A stretch of 64,000 nucleotides of DNA. Origin: Megamerina dolium. Its lineage: Eukaryota; Arthropoda; Insecta; Diptera; Megamerinidae. The position numbers and the translations under genes were made by a program. Location of the stretch: contig OY978526.1 in assembly GCA_963854835.1 (NCBI GenBank), positions 15,641,277 through 15,705,276 on the forward strand. The letters are read 5' to 3'. Of the stretch, positions 1 through 12,232 are shown piece by piece (within the stretch, counting starts at the first letter, position 1; each line of letters starts with the position of its first letter). The notes under the pieces are model-generated. The model worked only from the letters and a program-made list of their open reading frames with translations. It did not search any database and was not told where the DNA came from.

Positions 1-279
1 CGAGAGTGATAGATGACAGAAATTGATAGTGATAGTAATGTAAGTGGACAGACCTAATAAAACAGCAATCAGCCGTTTAGTTAATCCGCAATACTGCCGT
101 CTGTCAAGTTATTATTTTATTCGGATTAAATGTGCCGGTAATGCGGAATTAGGCTGCCGTGTGTCTAGGCTATTAAATAACAGAAACTGCCACAACTTCA
201 CACAATCACAACGTCTCTGAGTTAGATCGTATCTTTATACAAAATCGCATACTGAGAATAAAGAAATAGGTCATAAGGG

Positions 280-430
280 TTCTGTCATTCGGGACCGACT
301 AATATAAGTAGATCCCTTCTAATACCATCCAGAATTTAACACGCACAACAGTACTGGAAGGAAAGCTTGTCCAGAGGGACCTTCGGGACCTATAAGCGCC
401 TCGTATTTATTTATTAATTTTTTTTTATAC
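280..430 (+). mobile_element. diverged partial SINE copy
   Basis: Matches the 3' half of the full SINE with many substitutions: TCGGGACCGACTAATATAAG, AGATCCCTTCTAATACCATC, ACACGCACAACAGTACTGGA, and a final ATTTATTTATTAATTTTTTT tail. Older than the copies at 11.9 and 62.4 kb. Confidence 0.8.
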
Positions 431-2650
431 ATAAAATATGAAAGATATCTATAATTATACAGATGATATTCAACGAAAGACTACCATGCCTTTCCACCAT
501 TATTTTCAAGTGAAGATTATTTTGTAATCAATTTATTTACCGACCAGCAGATGGTAATATATCTATTCTTCTAAACAGCTTTTACGAGAATGTATAAGAA
601 CAGGAAATATATGATTCGAATTTTTGGCAATAATCTCAAAATTATTTCAACGTTCAACATTATTGCAAAAATTGCAATATAAACAAATTTTAACATTATT
701 GCAAATATATTTCGACATTAATGCAGCATACCCTATTCACATAGTCGAACCAAAATCACTCATACGTATAAATTTCATCTCAAATCGTTCATTTTGTTTT
801 ATGCAAATGCAAATTATAATAATGGTCGTTGAGACAATAACAACAACAACAACAAATGAAGGAGATACAAACATAATATCTGAGAGCGGAAATTACAGGA
901 AATGAGCATATGATAAAAGAATTAGATAGACGACTCAACAAGCAATACCATTTCATATGCTTATGAATATGTATCATACAAAATGAAAGCCATTGTTTTT
1001 ATGTGTTTATCACAAATGCAAAAAAGAAAGCACAAATTATGTAAATAAAGCTAAACCACTTCATTATGTATAATTGCAAATATAAGATGAAACATTATAA
1101 AGAGCAAAAGAATCAATTCAAAATTGTAAGATGAGTGAATTCGTAATAAGAGCATGCCGCAAGTGTACAAATGAAACTTATAATAAAATGTTTCCCAAGT
1201 ATATGTACATGAAGTAGTCTGAAATGGCACACGGTTGGTTCAGTAATGGATAATGGAGCTGGTGCGAATATATTTGTTGCAAACACCAGTGTCCACTATA
1301 CCACTTTCTTACTGGTTGAACGTCTTGCAAGGTGAAATGCTTGCACTTTCAATTAATGTAAAAAGCTGCTTCGATACACTAATCCGCTTCTTTTATGATT
1401 CATTGTAAAGTTGATAGAAATAATATTACTGAAATTAAATAGCCAAAATCAGCTCAGCACTGGATTTAACCACAACAGAACCATATTTTGGGAGTCTATG
1501 GTCTGCCACCTGTTTAATAATTAACCTTTAGAATTCGTTTTTCATTCATATCGACTCCCATTATTATCAAGCGTTTTATTGATCTATGCAATCTGCCATA
1601 AATATGCACCACACGAAAAAAATAAATTGTTCAATTACAATTTTACTTATTTACGATCAATTATAATTTCATCTAAAAGGTATGGGTCTATTCTTATTAT
1701 TATAATTTTTGTTTTTTTTTTTTCATAAATTGCGTTGCTTATATATATTTATCCCATAGAGATACAGTGGGAGTTGTGGAAACCAAGTTTTTAAAAAGTA
1801 TCAATTTTTTGGGGCAGCCCCACCAGCGGACGGATACAGTGAGTTGATAAATTTGAGAGAAATTTTGGAGAGGAAAAATTAATTGAAATCCTCCTTACAT
1901 TCTACTTCTCCAGAGGCAATTCCTGTGCATCTATGAAGTTATTTGTTCATTTCCAGGGGTTTTGGGATGTAATTTATATCGCAGCCCTGTTAAGCAATTT
2001 AGGTAAAAGGTAAGTATGTTTGGAAAAAATAATACATTGATAAAACAAATGGCTAGTAGTTACCCTTTTACCCCTTAAAAGTAATTCCTTGGCAATTATG
2101 GGTTTAATGATCGATTTTCAAGTGTTTTAACTTAATTTTTGTATGAGCATTAAGGATAGGACATAGAGAGTAAGTGCGTTTGACGGAAATATTATGATGA
2201 AAAATTGAGATCGATTATATAATTTACATTTATGGCAGCATCGTTGGAGCGGTGGGAGTAAATATATACAAGCAAATGTAAATTTTACACTCGAAACCTC
2301 CTGAGAAGTGGAAATAAGCAAGTTTTGAAAAAATTTTTGGAAAATCCAAAAATGGTACATAATTGGTTATTGATTTTATAACACTAGGAGTCACTGCTAG
2401 TTCCTAAGCATTGGTGATACGGGGTAAAATTTTCTGTAGAAATATTAGAGAGAGAGAGTCGAAATTACATTTCTGATTCAATAATTATTAAAAAATATGA
2501 AAACCAACTCTTTTTATAATTTTAGGGTTTGATAAACTTTCTATATATTAGAGCATTCCGAATTCACATTGAAAAATGCTTTTCGATATATTAGAGGATC
2601 GCTTTAGTCATTATCTATCGTACAATAATTGGTAATTTTTGCTGAAGAAG
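431..2650. other. gene-free AT-rich DNA
   Basis: No exon-like reading frame or RNA gene recognised. A stretch around 1,760-1,930 contains GGGGCAGCCCCACCAGCGGA and may be part of an old dispersed repeat. Confidence 0.6.
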
Positions 2651-2654
2651 AAAT

Positions 2655-2790
2655 TATGTCACAAAAGTTTTGCTGCCATCGGGTAATATAAGTAGAATCC
2701 TTCTGGTATTATTATCTAAATTAAACACACACTTAAAGAGTGAAAGTAATGCCCGGTCAAGGTTCTTCGGAAATATTAATACCACATTTA
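2655..2790 (+). mobile_element. highly diverged partial SINE copy
   Basis: Weaker match to the SINE core: ATGTCACAAAAGTTTTGCTG, GGGTAATATAAGTAGAATCC, TTCTGGTATTATTATCTAAA and ACACACACTTAAAGAGTGAA. The order of matching blocks is kept, which supports common origin. Confidence 0.6.
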
Positions 2791-2893
2791 CTTCAATGAA
2801 TTGACATGTATGCATATAAGTGGGTGCATATAATTGTAAAATAATCATAGTACTATATTTCTATTATTAACATTATAAATGTTCTCACATTGC

Positions 2894-2895
<2 letters not shown>

Positions 2896-2941
<46 letters not shown>
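2896..2941. repeat. AT dinucleotide microsatellite
   Basis: Uninterrupted TA repeat of about 46 bp. Confidence 0.95.
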
Positions 2942-2942
<1 letters not shown>

Positions 2943-2949
2943 GACAACT

Positions 2950-5900
2950 ACTTAATAAGTCAGAGTTTGGATGGAAAAACAAAATAAAATAAGAATCTCC
3001 ACTTAAGTAAAGCCACAAAAAAATGCATTCAACAACGTTCTGATTACAAAATTCTCCAAATACAAAAACCCTAAAACAAAACTAAAAACATAATATAATA
3101 TCAAATTATATTCACATTAAAATAAAACCACCACTTTTTGTGTGTAGCACGCGGTATATTATAATATACTTTTTATCACATATGCCACATACATAATACA
3201 TGTAAGTATACAACATTTAATCATACCACATGGCACAATGTTTCCCAATCTATGGACTACAAAATAATTACAACTCAAATAGTATTTAATATATTATTAT
3301 TATTATTATTGCAACATAAAATGACAATAGTGAGATTTTGGTTCATTTGGAGTTGTCAAGAATATATCTTCTAACGTTTGCTCACTATGTTATAGTATAA
3401 TAGTTTGAGGAATCCTCGTTTTTTTGGTTTTTTTTTTTTTAATACTTCAATAGACTTTTTTTGAGACATTCTTACACGATTAAGAATCACTGTATTGCCA
3501 CATATATGTGCGCAATATACGCAAATGTAGGTTCATCCCATTCTACCAATACTTACTACCCCGTCACTCTGTCAGTCATCAGATGCTGCAACATCACATT
3601 TGCAGCATCTCAACGTACATGTGTTGTCGCATCCTCATCCGGTATATCATTTCACTCTATTCTTAAGCCTGTGCAAAAGCACTTAATTTGAGTGAGTCGC
3701 ATGTGGATTGCACTTCTAGTTGCAATTTTTTTTTTATGTTTTTATTTTACTTTTCGTTTTATTATTTTAATAGGTTTTTTCTCTCGTTATTTTGCTCACA
3801 CATTACCCTTGCCTACAATTGCTTTTTAATTTTAATTTTGCTTTTTTTATACTTATATTATTTTACTTTACATTATGTCAATGAGAAGCCACATTTCGCG
3901 TATATGAGTGTCTAGCTGTTTATATATGTATTTGTATACAGTATGTGTGAGTAAGTTATTTCTTTAGCATGTGACATGCATATAAAAGAAGTATTTGTAT
4001 GTGTGTTTTTATGGTGGTTACTTGCTTGGTTGCAGCAGGAGATTTACATAAAGTGCTGCTGAAGCTGATTTCAATGTAGCCATATGTTATAGCGTATAGT
4101 TGTTGTTTTTATTTGTATAGAATGTACATACATATATATATATATTTTTTATAGAAAATATATGTGTCTTTTGTCTCTGTGCATAAATAAGAGTAAAGTA
4201 AGTATTATCTGTACTGCAGCGGGAGTGTGAGTTGGCATGTGTGCCTGCGTGTGTTTATATAGAACTCATATTATTGCCATTGTACGTAAGTATAACATTA
4301 ACAGCCACATCCTTTGCTTATTGTGTGGTTGATGTTTAATAGAGAAAGCATTTTAAAATACCTTTTCAGCAGTATGTAGAACTATACGTACATTAAGGTG
4401 GGTTAAATTTGGTCAAATTACTATGAAGCAACCTTTTGTCAATCTGATTTATCGAAAATTCTAAAACGTTACTTAATTTTAACCATATAAGCAAAAAAAA
4501 AATCCAGATTCTGTGGTGTTATTTGCGGATTTTTTGTGGTCATCTTTTATGGGAGCCCCTTAAGAGGTGGAGAAAGAGAAATGTTGGAGAGAAAGAATTA
4601 ATAAATTAATTCTTAAGCAGCTGTGGAGTTATTTATCGATATTTTAGGTATATTTGTCTTCATTTTATATGGCAGGCCGCTTAACGGGTGAAAATAGGAA
4701 GTGAGAATGTTTATAAAAAATATTGAAGACAAAAACTTAATGGCGAGTCGGTCATACATTACATGTTCACGAGAATAAGTTCTATACGAAGAAAATTTTG
4801 TTTTTATTTTTTCCAAAGTGTATCATTCTGCATTTAATCCATAGAAACCTATCTGAAAATATGTAGATCTGATTCAAATATACAATTTCAGTTTGCCTTC
4901 TCGGGAAAAAATTCTTGAATTGATCAAAATTTTAGCTTTTTCTGTGAATCAGATAATTTGATCCACCTCAACGTACCTATACGTACTATACGAGTGAGTA
5001 AGTGAAGATGTGCAAAGCCAAAACGACGTTGCTTGACGCCACTCGCCTGCAATTTAGATAAATTATAATTTTTTAATGAAGTGTTTATGATGTAATTATA
5101 ATATGAAGACTAGAAGAGTACTCATATCTATGCAATTATATATATATATATTTTTTTTGTTTTGCTATATCTTTCTGCTCTTTATATGTATGTATTGTGT
5201 GCATATATACGTATGTGCGTATTTCATGTTAGAAGTATGAGTAGTAAATGCTTAAGAAATTAAATGAAATTTTAAAAATTGTTAATGAAATCATTATTTT
5301 TTTTATTTTTTCTGATTTCTTGTATTTTATATTATTTAATTATAATTATGTAGGTTGGGTGAAGAGTTTAATTTTTAAAGAAAATTGTTATTCAGCACAT
5401 GTTTAAAAAAATGTTAATAACTAAATTTAACTTTACTAACATATTCAGAGTATCAATCATATATAACTAAAAAAATGTAATGTATTTAAAAATGCTCATA
5501 TGGTTATACGTAAATATTATCGACATATTCCCTAAGTCCTATACTATACTTGCATCTATAAATGTTTTACCATTTATGCAAGTGAACACTAGCTGTAAAT
5601 ACTCATTTATTTATATATCTGATGAATATAAGTAAATAAATATTTACAAATAGTATACCATAATTCTGTACTTGTGTTTAGGTACATAAATATTTATGTA
5701 TTTTCACTATTTATTTAATTATAATTCCCTCATAATTGAATAGAACCTAATAGGAAATTAATGCGATTTAACCATGACCAGCTCCGTCCAGTATCATAAA
5801 TAAATAAAAATAATAAAGACGCCAGACGCTAAATAATAATAAAAAAAAAAACAAAATAAAATAGGTTATTAAAAAAAATTTTTTTAATATTTAGTACCTC

Positions 5901-8900
5901 AATCATATGCAATCGGATCGCTTATACATATACCATATACTTACTATAAGTAAATATCGTTAAATTTATACTCGTTTAACTATTATTGCTAATATGTATA
6001 TATTATATTGTTGATAGTTTTCCCATAAATATGTGCTCATTTGCAAGTATTAGTGTATATATATATATACATATGGGTATGTTTCAGAATATTTTGGCTT
6101 TGTTAACCCAAGATCCGATTAGAGGTGCAAGTCGAAATGATCTAAACCAACACATTTTTAAAACATATTTATCGCAATATAAACAATCTTGCCTCCGATG
6201 CCGAGCAAATAGATGTTGATTCATTATCTTCATAAAACAGTCGTAGTAGCCGATGACGATTATTTCTTTTACGTAATTACACTCGAGGGTTTTATAAAGG
6301 ACCGAGGTGACCTAAATTGCACGTCCTGTGCATCCAACATGTCACTGCTGAATCAGCTCTCTCTCTCTCTCTCGTGTAACGAAAAAATAGAAATTGCCAA
6401 TACCACTCTGAAACAACATTTCTGTTTACATTTTCTTTTTAGTTCAAAGAATTATTTTTTATAAAATGAAGTTTTACTAGAAAAAAAAAACACATTCTTC
6501 AACATTGTCACGTCCGTTACGCTTTCAATTGAGTGATATATCGAAGTTTTGCACTCGACCGTTCCCAATTTTTCGATTAAATCTAGTATTTATTAACTGT
6601 CTTTGCTTCCCTTCATATTTTTTTTTAGTAGTACAAAAGTTGCATCCATAATCCAGGAAATGCCCATATATAGTACATGCTCTTATCGAGTTGCTCTTGC
6701 AGAGTTGTATTTACGTATACATTTATATTATATATTTATAAGTAAATATATATTTAAGCGCATTAGATGCATGTTATGAGTGCATGCATTTGATTTTCTG
6801 ATATATACCGATATATGGATTGTGTTCAATGCATTTATTTAATTTTGGATTTTATAGTTAATTGCAAATATTATTCTGCATGTTGCTTAACAAGATTAAA
6901 TACGAATTGTAAATTTTACAAAGAAGAGATGTATATATCCATACAAATGAATATATTTATTGAAATTTTCTTAACCTAATACATATGTACGATTATATAC
7001 ACACTCTTACTCCATTTTCGTATTCATTGTGGTAGTGCAATACATTGAGTACGTACAAGTATACCCTCTGTGGTATTAAATACAGCTTATTGCTTTATAT
7101 GTACCTTAGTGTGAGCAGTTGTTTCTGTATGTGCATCTATTTTAATTACTATGGATTTATTTAAGATTTACAACAAAATGCTTTTAATTAATTATTTCCA
7201 AATATGAAACTTTACAATACTTTGCGTATGGAATGATTTATCAAGCAAATAAACTAACTGACTTTTAGTAATCAAGGAATACACACACGATTGCGTACGA
7301 GTACATACTCGTATAATAATAGTATGCATATTACATCACTGACAGCATCTATTATTGAAACGTTGCTAATGGCCATGCGTATGTAGTTAATATGCACATG
7401 TGAATAATGAAGATTAAAGATTTTTTCATTTGGCCTGTAAACAACAATAGTACATATAATATTGCCAATAGCATTATGTAAATATTCGATTTTCAATCAA
7501 TTCGATAATGCACTGCAATATTCGATTTCTACGAAATGCATACATATGAGTAATACAAACGGAAATCGTATAGATAATGAATGTCATTACAATCTTTGGC
7601 GCCTATATTGAGCAGGAAATTGCAATAAATAGATGCTGAAACATAGTGGCATATGGGTGTATATATTTATTTATGTAAATATTAATATCCACATACGTTC
7701 AAATCGATGATAATGTGAATTTATCGAAAATAGAAATGCAAATCGGCCATCTGTATAATTGAATCCATACTCATACATTGTGGATTATAAATCATAATGA
7801 CATTAATTGAACATTGAACGAAGAATTAGATCTACTGCGGTTACAGCTAATACATTTTCATAGAAAGTGCTCCACATAAATACTCATTTGTATGCGTATG
7901 CGGTTAATGTTGTTGATGATGTGATATTCGCGATTTTATTATAGTACTATGCATACCAACCAACACCAACATGTATTCTAGTTAGCCGTAAGCCACTGTT
8001 TAGTTAAAAATAACATTGAGTTGGTTTGTTAGATAAGGGCAAGTCAAATTATGAGAGCGAAAAAGGTAAACGACAGATAGATTCTACGAATATCTGCTCA
8101 CGAAATCAAGGCTCTAAAATCAGTAATGTAAAAACAATTTTTAAAATACTCTTGTATGAATAATATCTAATATTTATTTGTTCAAATGTGTGAAAAATAT
8201 TTTGAACCACCCTCATTTGCATTGCACAAAAGTGATATGTTACAATTGTAGTATAAGGTTCCCATTAATGTTCAAAGTAACAAGACTACATAATACATCA
8301 ATATATCAGCAACCATTAACCAACTCTTCAACCTTTTTGCTCTATTGGCTGACTGACCTCTGTGATGCATATGAAACAACAACAATGTGTAATGAAGAAG
8401 AGAAAATTTTACGAAATCCTTTCATTTGAATACTTAGATCACGATGTCAGCAACATGAAATTATCAAAATTTATCATCATCATTGGCGTCATCATCAGCA
8501 TCATCATCATGAATATCAACATGGCTAACATCAGCAACTCATCATTAAGCAGTCAGTCATTGTATTGCATTACTGTATAGTTGATTCATACGATATAACC
8601 GTTTTTACTAGTATGTTGTTTGTATGCAAGTGCATGTCTATTATCAGACAACATCATTCTGTTGATGTTGATATACCGAAAATAGCGAATATAGGTCACT
8701 GCATTACCTTCAGATGTTTATATGTGAATGTGTACCTACGTTTATTGACATGAAACATTTGCTTGTTGGTGTGCACGAGTGAAGTTAGAGATTATTGTTG
8801 CAAATTGTCATCATTGAAGGTACTAACTGTACACATACCTACTATTCTCTTTATAATATTTCAAAATATTTAGTAATATGGTGAAAATAATTTTAAGAAA

Positions 8901-9990
8901 ACCAGTCAGCCAGTTTAAATATATCAACATAGTTTTATATATTTTGTTTAAAAACCTAAAACATATTGTTGTGTTTTCATTTTTATCGTTTGCTTTTAGT
9001 CTGTGTACATCGAATACATACTAAGTATCTATATAAAATACAGAAATTCATATAAAAACTCTTATTTCAGATTTATTCCTCTACTATTTCCAATACATTT
9101 ACTTAATCAATATTGGAGTGCAGTAATTAGAGCCTTCAGGTAGTACATTATTTTATACTTGTGTATAGTATTTCATCCCTAAAGTCAAACGTAACACAGT
9201 AATATCTATATCTATGAATAGTAGTGTGGTGATGATGATGATGATGATGATGATGATGCTGATGATGCTGATGATGCTGATAATGTTAATAATGGTAATG
9301 CATATAATGCACCTACGGCAGCTGCTTCCATCCACATGCATAGATATTAACACCCATTTTGATTACTCCATTGTAGGTCAGCTAATTCATAAGAGTATGC
9401 GTATATGCATTTATATTGTATGAGTGAGTATGTGTAAATGTTAACTTTTGGTCAAAGCAAAAGTCATGTGCAAATTCCACACACAGATACCTGAATGTTA
9501 TATTGTAGATTTTCAATACTCATGAACATCCACAAACAGACTTGCGTACTTGTGTGTGATATATAGATGAAGATAGTGAATGATATGTATGTTTGAGATA
9601 TATGAACTACTCACATTAATATTAGAGCAGTTCGAAATAAACACCACATTCATTCATATTCAAAAATCCCTAAGAATATATAATGTTAAACTTCAAAATT
9701 TCAATGCAATCTGTTAATGTCACAGGATGTCAAAATTTGAAAAAAAAAAAAAATGTATACGATTTTGAATATTTTTTAAATGGGTTTGCATATGGTATAT
9801 TTATTAAAATGCTTAACATAAACTACGATTACCCGACTATTACAAGTAAGTACAAATGCTCATTTTTTATGGAAAATACGTAGCAGTAGTTAAATCGTAG
9901 TCAACTCTAAACTTAGCCAATGTCTTAACTATTAACTTTTAATTCGATTTTTAATAAGAGTAAATATACAGTATATCTGATGAAGGTAAA
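2950..9990. other. gene-free AT-rich DNA
   Basis: Short frames are low-complexity or random. 4,490-4,830 contains GGGAGCCCCTTAAGAGGTGG and a similar GGCAGGCCGCTTAACGGGTG unit, and resembles 14,730-14,790. This may be an unclassified dispersed repeat. Many TA-, TG- and CATA-rich simple tracts. Confidence 0.6.
9229..9290. repeat. GAT/ATG trinucleotide microsatellite
   Basis: GAT repeats grading into interrupted GCTGAT units. It creates spurious Met-rich and Ile-rich frames on the two strands. Confidence 0.9.
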
Positions 9991-10001
9991 TATGTAGCAT
10001 A

Positions 10002-10238
10002 CCACCTTGATAAAAAAGTTCCAGGAATAACCACCGAGTGTGGCGCTCCCATCGTGTTTTTTTTTGTTAAGTTGGTACATATTTTGTTGATATTCCCTCT
10101 AAATCTTAGCATCATAGCTTGACATTTGCAAAAGTTACGTAGCCAAGAGTACTGGAATACTGAAGAGTAATGGAACTTAAATTGGAACGATAGGAGTGCC
10201 ACACGGTGGTTATTTCGGGAACTTTTTGATCCGGGTGG
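10002..10238. mobile_element. 237-bp MITE with long terminal inverted repeats
   Basis: Arms of about 55 bp match in inverse orientation (left CCACCTTGATAAAAAAGTTCC, complement of the right end CCACCCGGATCAAAAAGTTCC, both running on into ATAACCACCG and TGTGGC). TA dinucleotides flank both ends (10,000-10,001 and 10,239-10,240), consistent with Tc1/mariner-type integration. No coding capacity. Confidence 0.85.
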
Positions 10239-10574
10239 TACACAATGAGACATAGTATATTATCATCATCATCATCTCTATAGGATCATAATCCATTTTA
10301 ATCCTTCAAATTGTTCATTTCAATAAAAATTTAGATCATAAATATTTCGGGAAGAATCTTGATAACTGGTTGATCTTTTTAATTTTATGCTTGTTTATTC
10401 TTTTTTCATACGATTTTGAACTACTCTATTATTGTATGTTCACTAGGGCAAGTCAATTCTGTCTGTTGAATAACAAAAATATGAATCTACAGTTGATTCT
10501 AAGAAAATTTGTCCAAGAAAATATAGATCTAAAGTCAAATATGATCTCAAAAAGTTTTTATTTTGTAGAGATGT

Positions 10575-10840
10575 AATTGTTTCTGCTTCCAACATATCCG
10601 TATAAATGTTATATTTCATTTTTGTTGGATCATAATATCCTCTGTATCTTACGTTAAGAGAAAAGGCTGCCAAAATCAATCATGACACTACCAATACCAA
10701 AGTTTCTGGTTGTTCTTTTGCTTCCAAGTCATTCCAAAAGTAGCTAAATCCATTCGGACCGCCGAGATTTATTTTATTCTTATCCAAAAAAATAGCAAGC
10801 CTCCACTTGAAGGTCCACTTTATTATCCTTTTGTGTGTGC
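10575..10840 (-). pseudogene. degenerate Tc1-like transposase fragment, middle part
   Basis: On the minus strand it reads KWTFKWRLAIFLDKNKINLG, GPNGFSYFWNDLEAKEQP, then LILAAFSLNVRYRG and KMKYNIYTDMLEAE. These correspond to the FSDEKKFNLDGPDG, WAAFS and NSNxYIxMLE blocks of Tc1 family transposases, with stops between. Confidence 0.72.
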
Positions 10841-11150
10841 CATTTTTTTACCGGAAGATCCAGAAAATGCTACGTTCCAAGAAAAATGAACAGTAACATT
10901 TACACAGATATGTTGGAAGCAGAAATATTAACATTTCGCGAGGATTCACATCAAAATAAAATAGTTTTCCGATATGATACGCTTCAATCCACGTCTCACG
11001 GAATTCCATTCATTGATTTGAAGAGCAAAACATACCATTAATGATATGGCCAACACTCAGTAAATGGACGTCAATTTACCAGTGATTGTGAACTAAAGAG
11101 GGCAATTAGGGAGAGCTGGGAAAAAATGTGCGCGCACTGTATCTGCTTGT
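10840..11150 (+). pseudogene. degenerate Tc1-like transposase fragment, C-terminal part, opposite orientation
   Basis: On the plus strand it reads RKMNSNIYTDMLEAEILTF, then EDSHQNKIVF, FIDLKSKTYH, a WPTLS remnant, and CELKRAIRESWEKM. This is the second half of a Tc1-like transposase in frames broken by small indels. It repeats the NIYTDMLEAE block of the minus-strand fragment just upstream, so the two form a head-to-head pair. Confidence 0.72.
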
Positions 11151-11836
11151 TATTTACTGCTCAACTACTATTAGTTCGAAAAAATTGACCCTTCCTAATT
11201 TAGATATGTATATCTTACTGTGTACTAAAGTTTTTATATCAAGCCAAAGGTGAACAATTCCATCTTCTCTATCATTGTATTGTTCAAAATGTAATTGTAC
11301 TTAAATATTTCATATCTACTGGTCGTAAGTGCTTACTTTACAGATTTTCTAATTGAAAAAGTACAGGAAGAAGGTAGGAAAATTATCTTCAACGATAAGA
11401 GTATTTTTTGTTAAATTTTACGTGCTTTATTTATTGATTTTTTTTTTCAATTACTCTATCCATTTTAAGTGCAAATGGTAAACGGAGGGGTAGGGGAAAA
11501 AGGGTGAGAGATATCTATAAAATTTGTATTGAATTAAGTAACCGTTGAAACATATATCTGTATGCTTAAGCACAGCTCATAAATGTGAAAAATATGTGTT
11601 ACTTGGGAAATTCTTTACCTAGCGGGTATTTTTTTACTAAATATAGATATACAGTACAATTTTGAGCCCCGTAAATATATCACAATAACGGGAATATCGA
11701 GATCAAACTTATAATTGAATATTTCGACATCAGGACCATATAACATATAATTCAGTCTTCCATATTACCAACTGATTTCATTTCTTCCAATAACATGAAA
11801 GTGTAGCCGGACATGCTCAATCTGATTTGATACTTG

Positions 11837-11852
11837 TTCATGCACATGCATG
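11837..11852. repeat. SINE target-site duplication, left
   Basis: TTCATGCACATGCATG, identical to 12,217-12,232. Confidence 0.88.
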
Positions 11853-12216
11853 TGTGTGCCGTAGCTCAGTGGTTAGTATGTTCGCCTTCTGATCTGTAGG
11901 TCGTGGTTCAATACCCGGCTGATGCATAACAAATTTAATATCGAAAAGATTTTTCTTTCGAACGGTATCCACCTGTCGGCAAGCAATTGGCAATTCTTCC
12001 GACAGTAACAACTTGCCATGAAAAAGCTTCTAAAAAGAACTATGTGACAAAGCTCAGAAAAAGTGATGTCACAAGTGTTCTGCCGTTCGGAACCGGCTAA
12101 AATAAGTAGGTCCCTTCTAATACTGTCCAAATTTAAGACGCACAACAGTAATGGAAGAGAAGCTCGGCCAATGAGCCCTTTGGGGCTTTAAGTGCCACAT
12201 ATTTAATTTAATTTTT
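11853..12216 (+). mobile_element. tRNA-derived SINE, full-length copy
   Basis: The 364-bp unit begins with a tRNA-like head GCCGTAGCTCAGTGGTTAG (A box) and GTGGTTCAATACCCGGC (B box), giving an internal pol III promoter. A unique body follows, then a T/A-rich tail. A perfect 16-bp direct repeat TTCATGCACATGCATG flanks it at 11,837-11,852 and 12,217-12,232. Three further partial copies occur in this window. Confidence 0.92.
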
Positions 12217-12232
12217 TTCATGCACATGCATG
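12217..12232. repeat. SINE target-site duplication, right
   Basis: TTCATGCACATGCATG, identical to 11,837-11,852. Confidence 0.88.

Noticed and set aside
11858..11925. Possible functional tRNA gene
   Set aside because: A and B boxes are present, but the anticodon arm pairs poorly and the sequence runs into a SINE body with target duplications.
11873..12145. 90-codon minus-strand frame
   Set aside because: It lies antisense within the tRNA-derived SINE.
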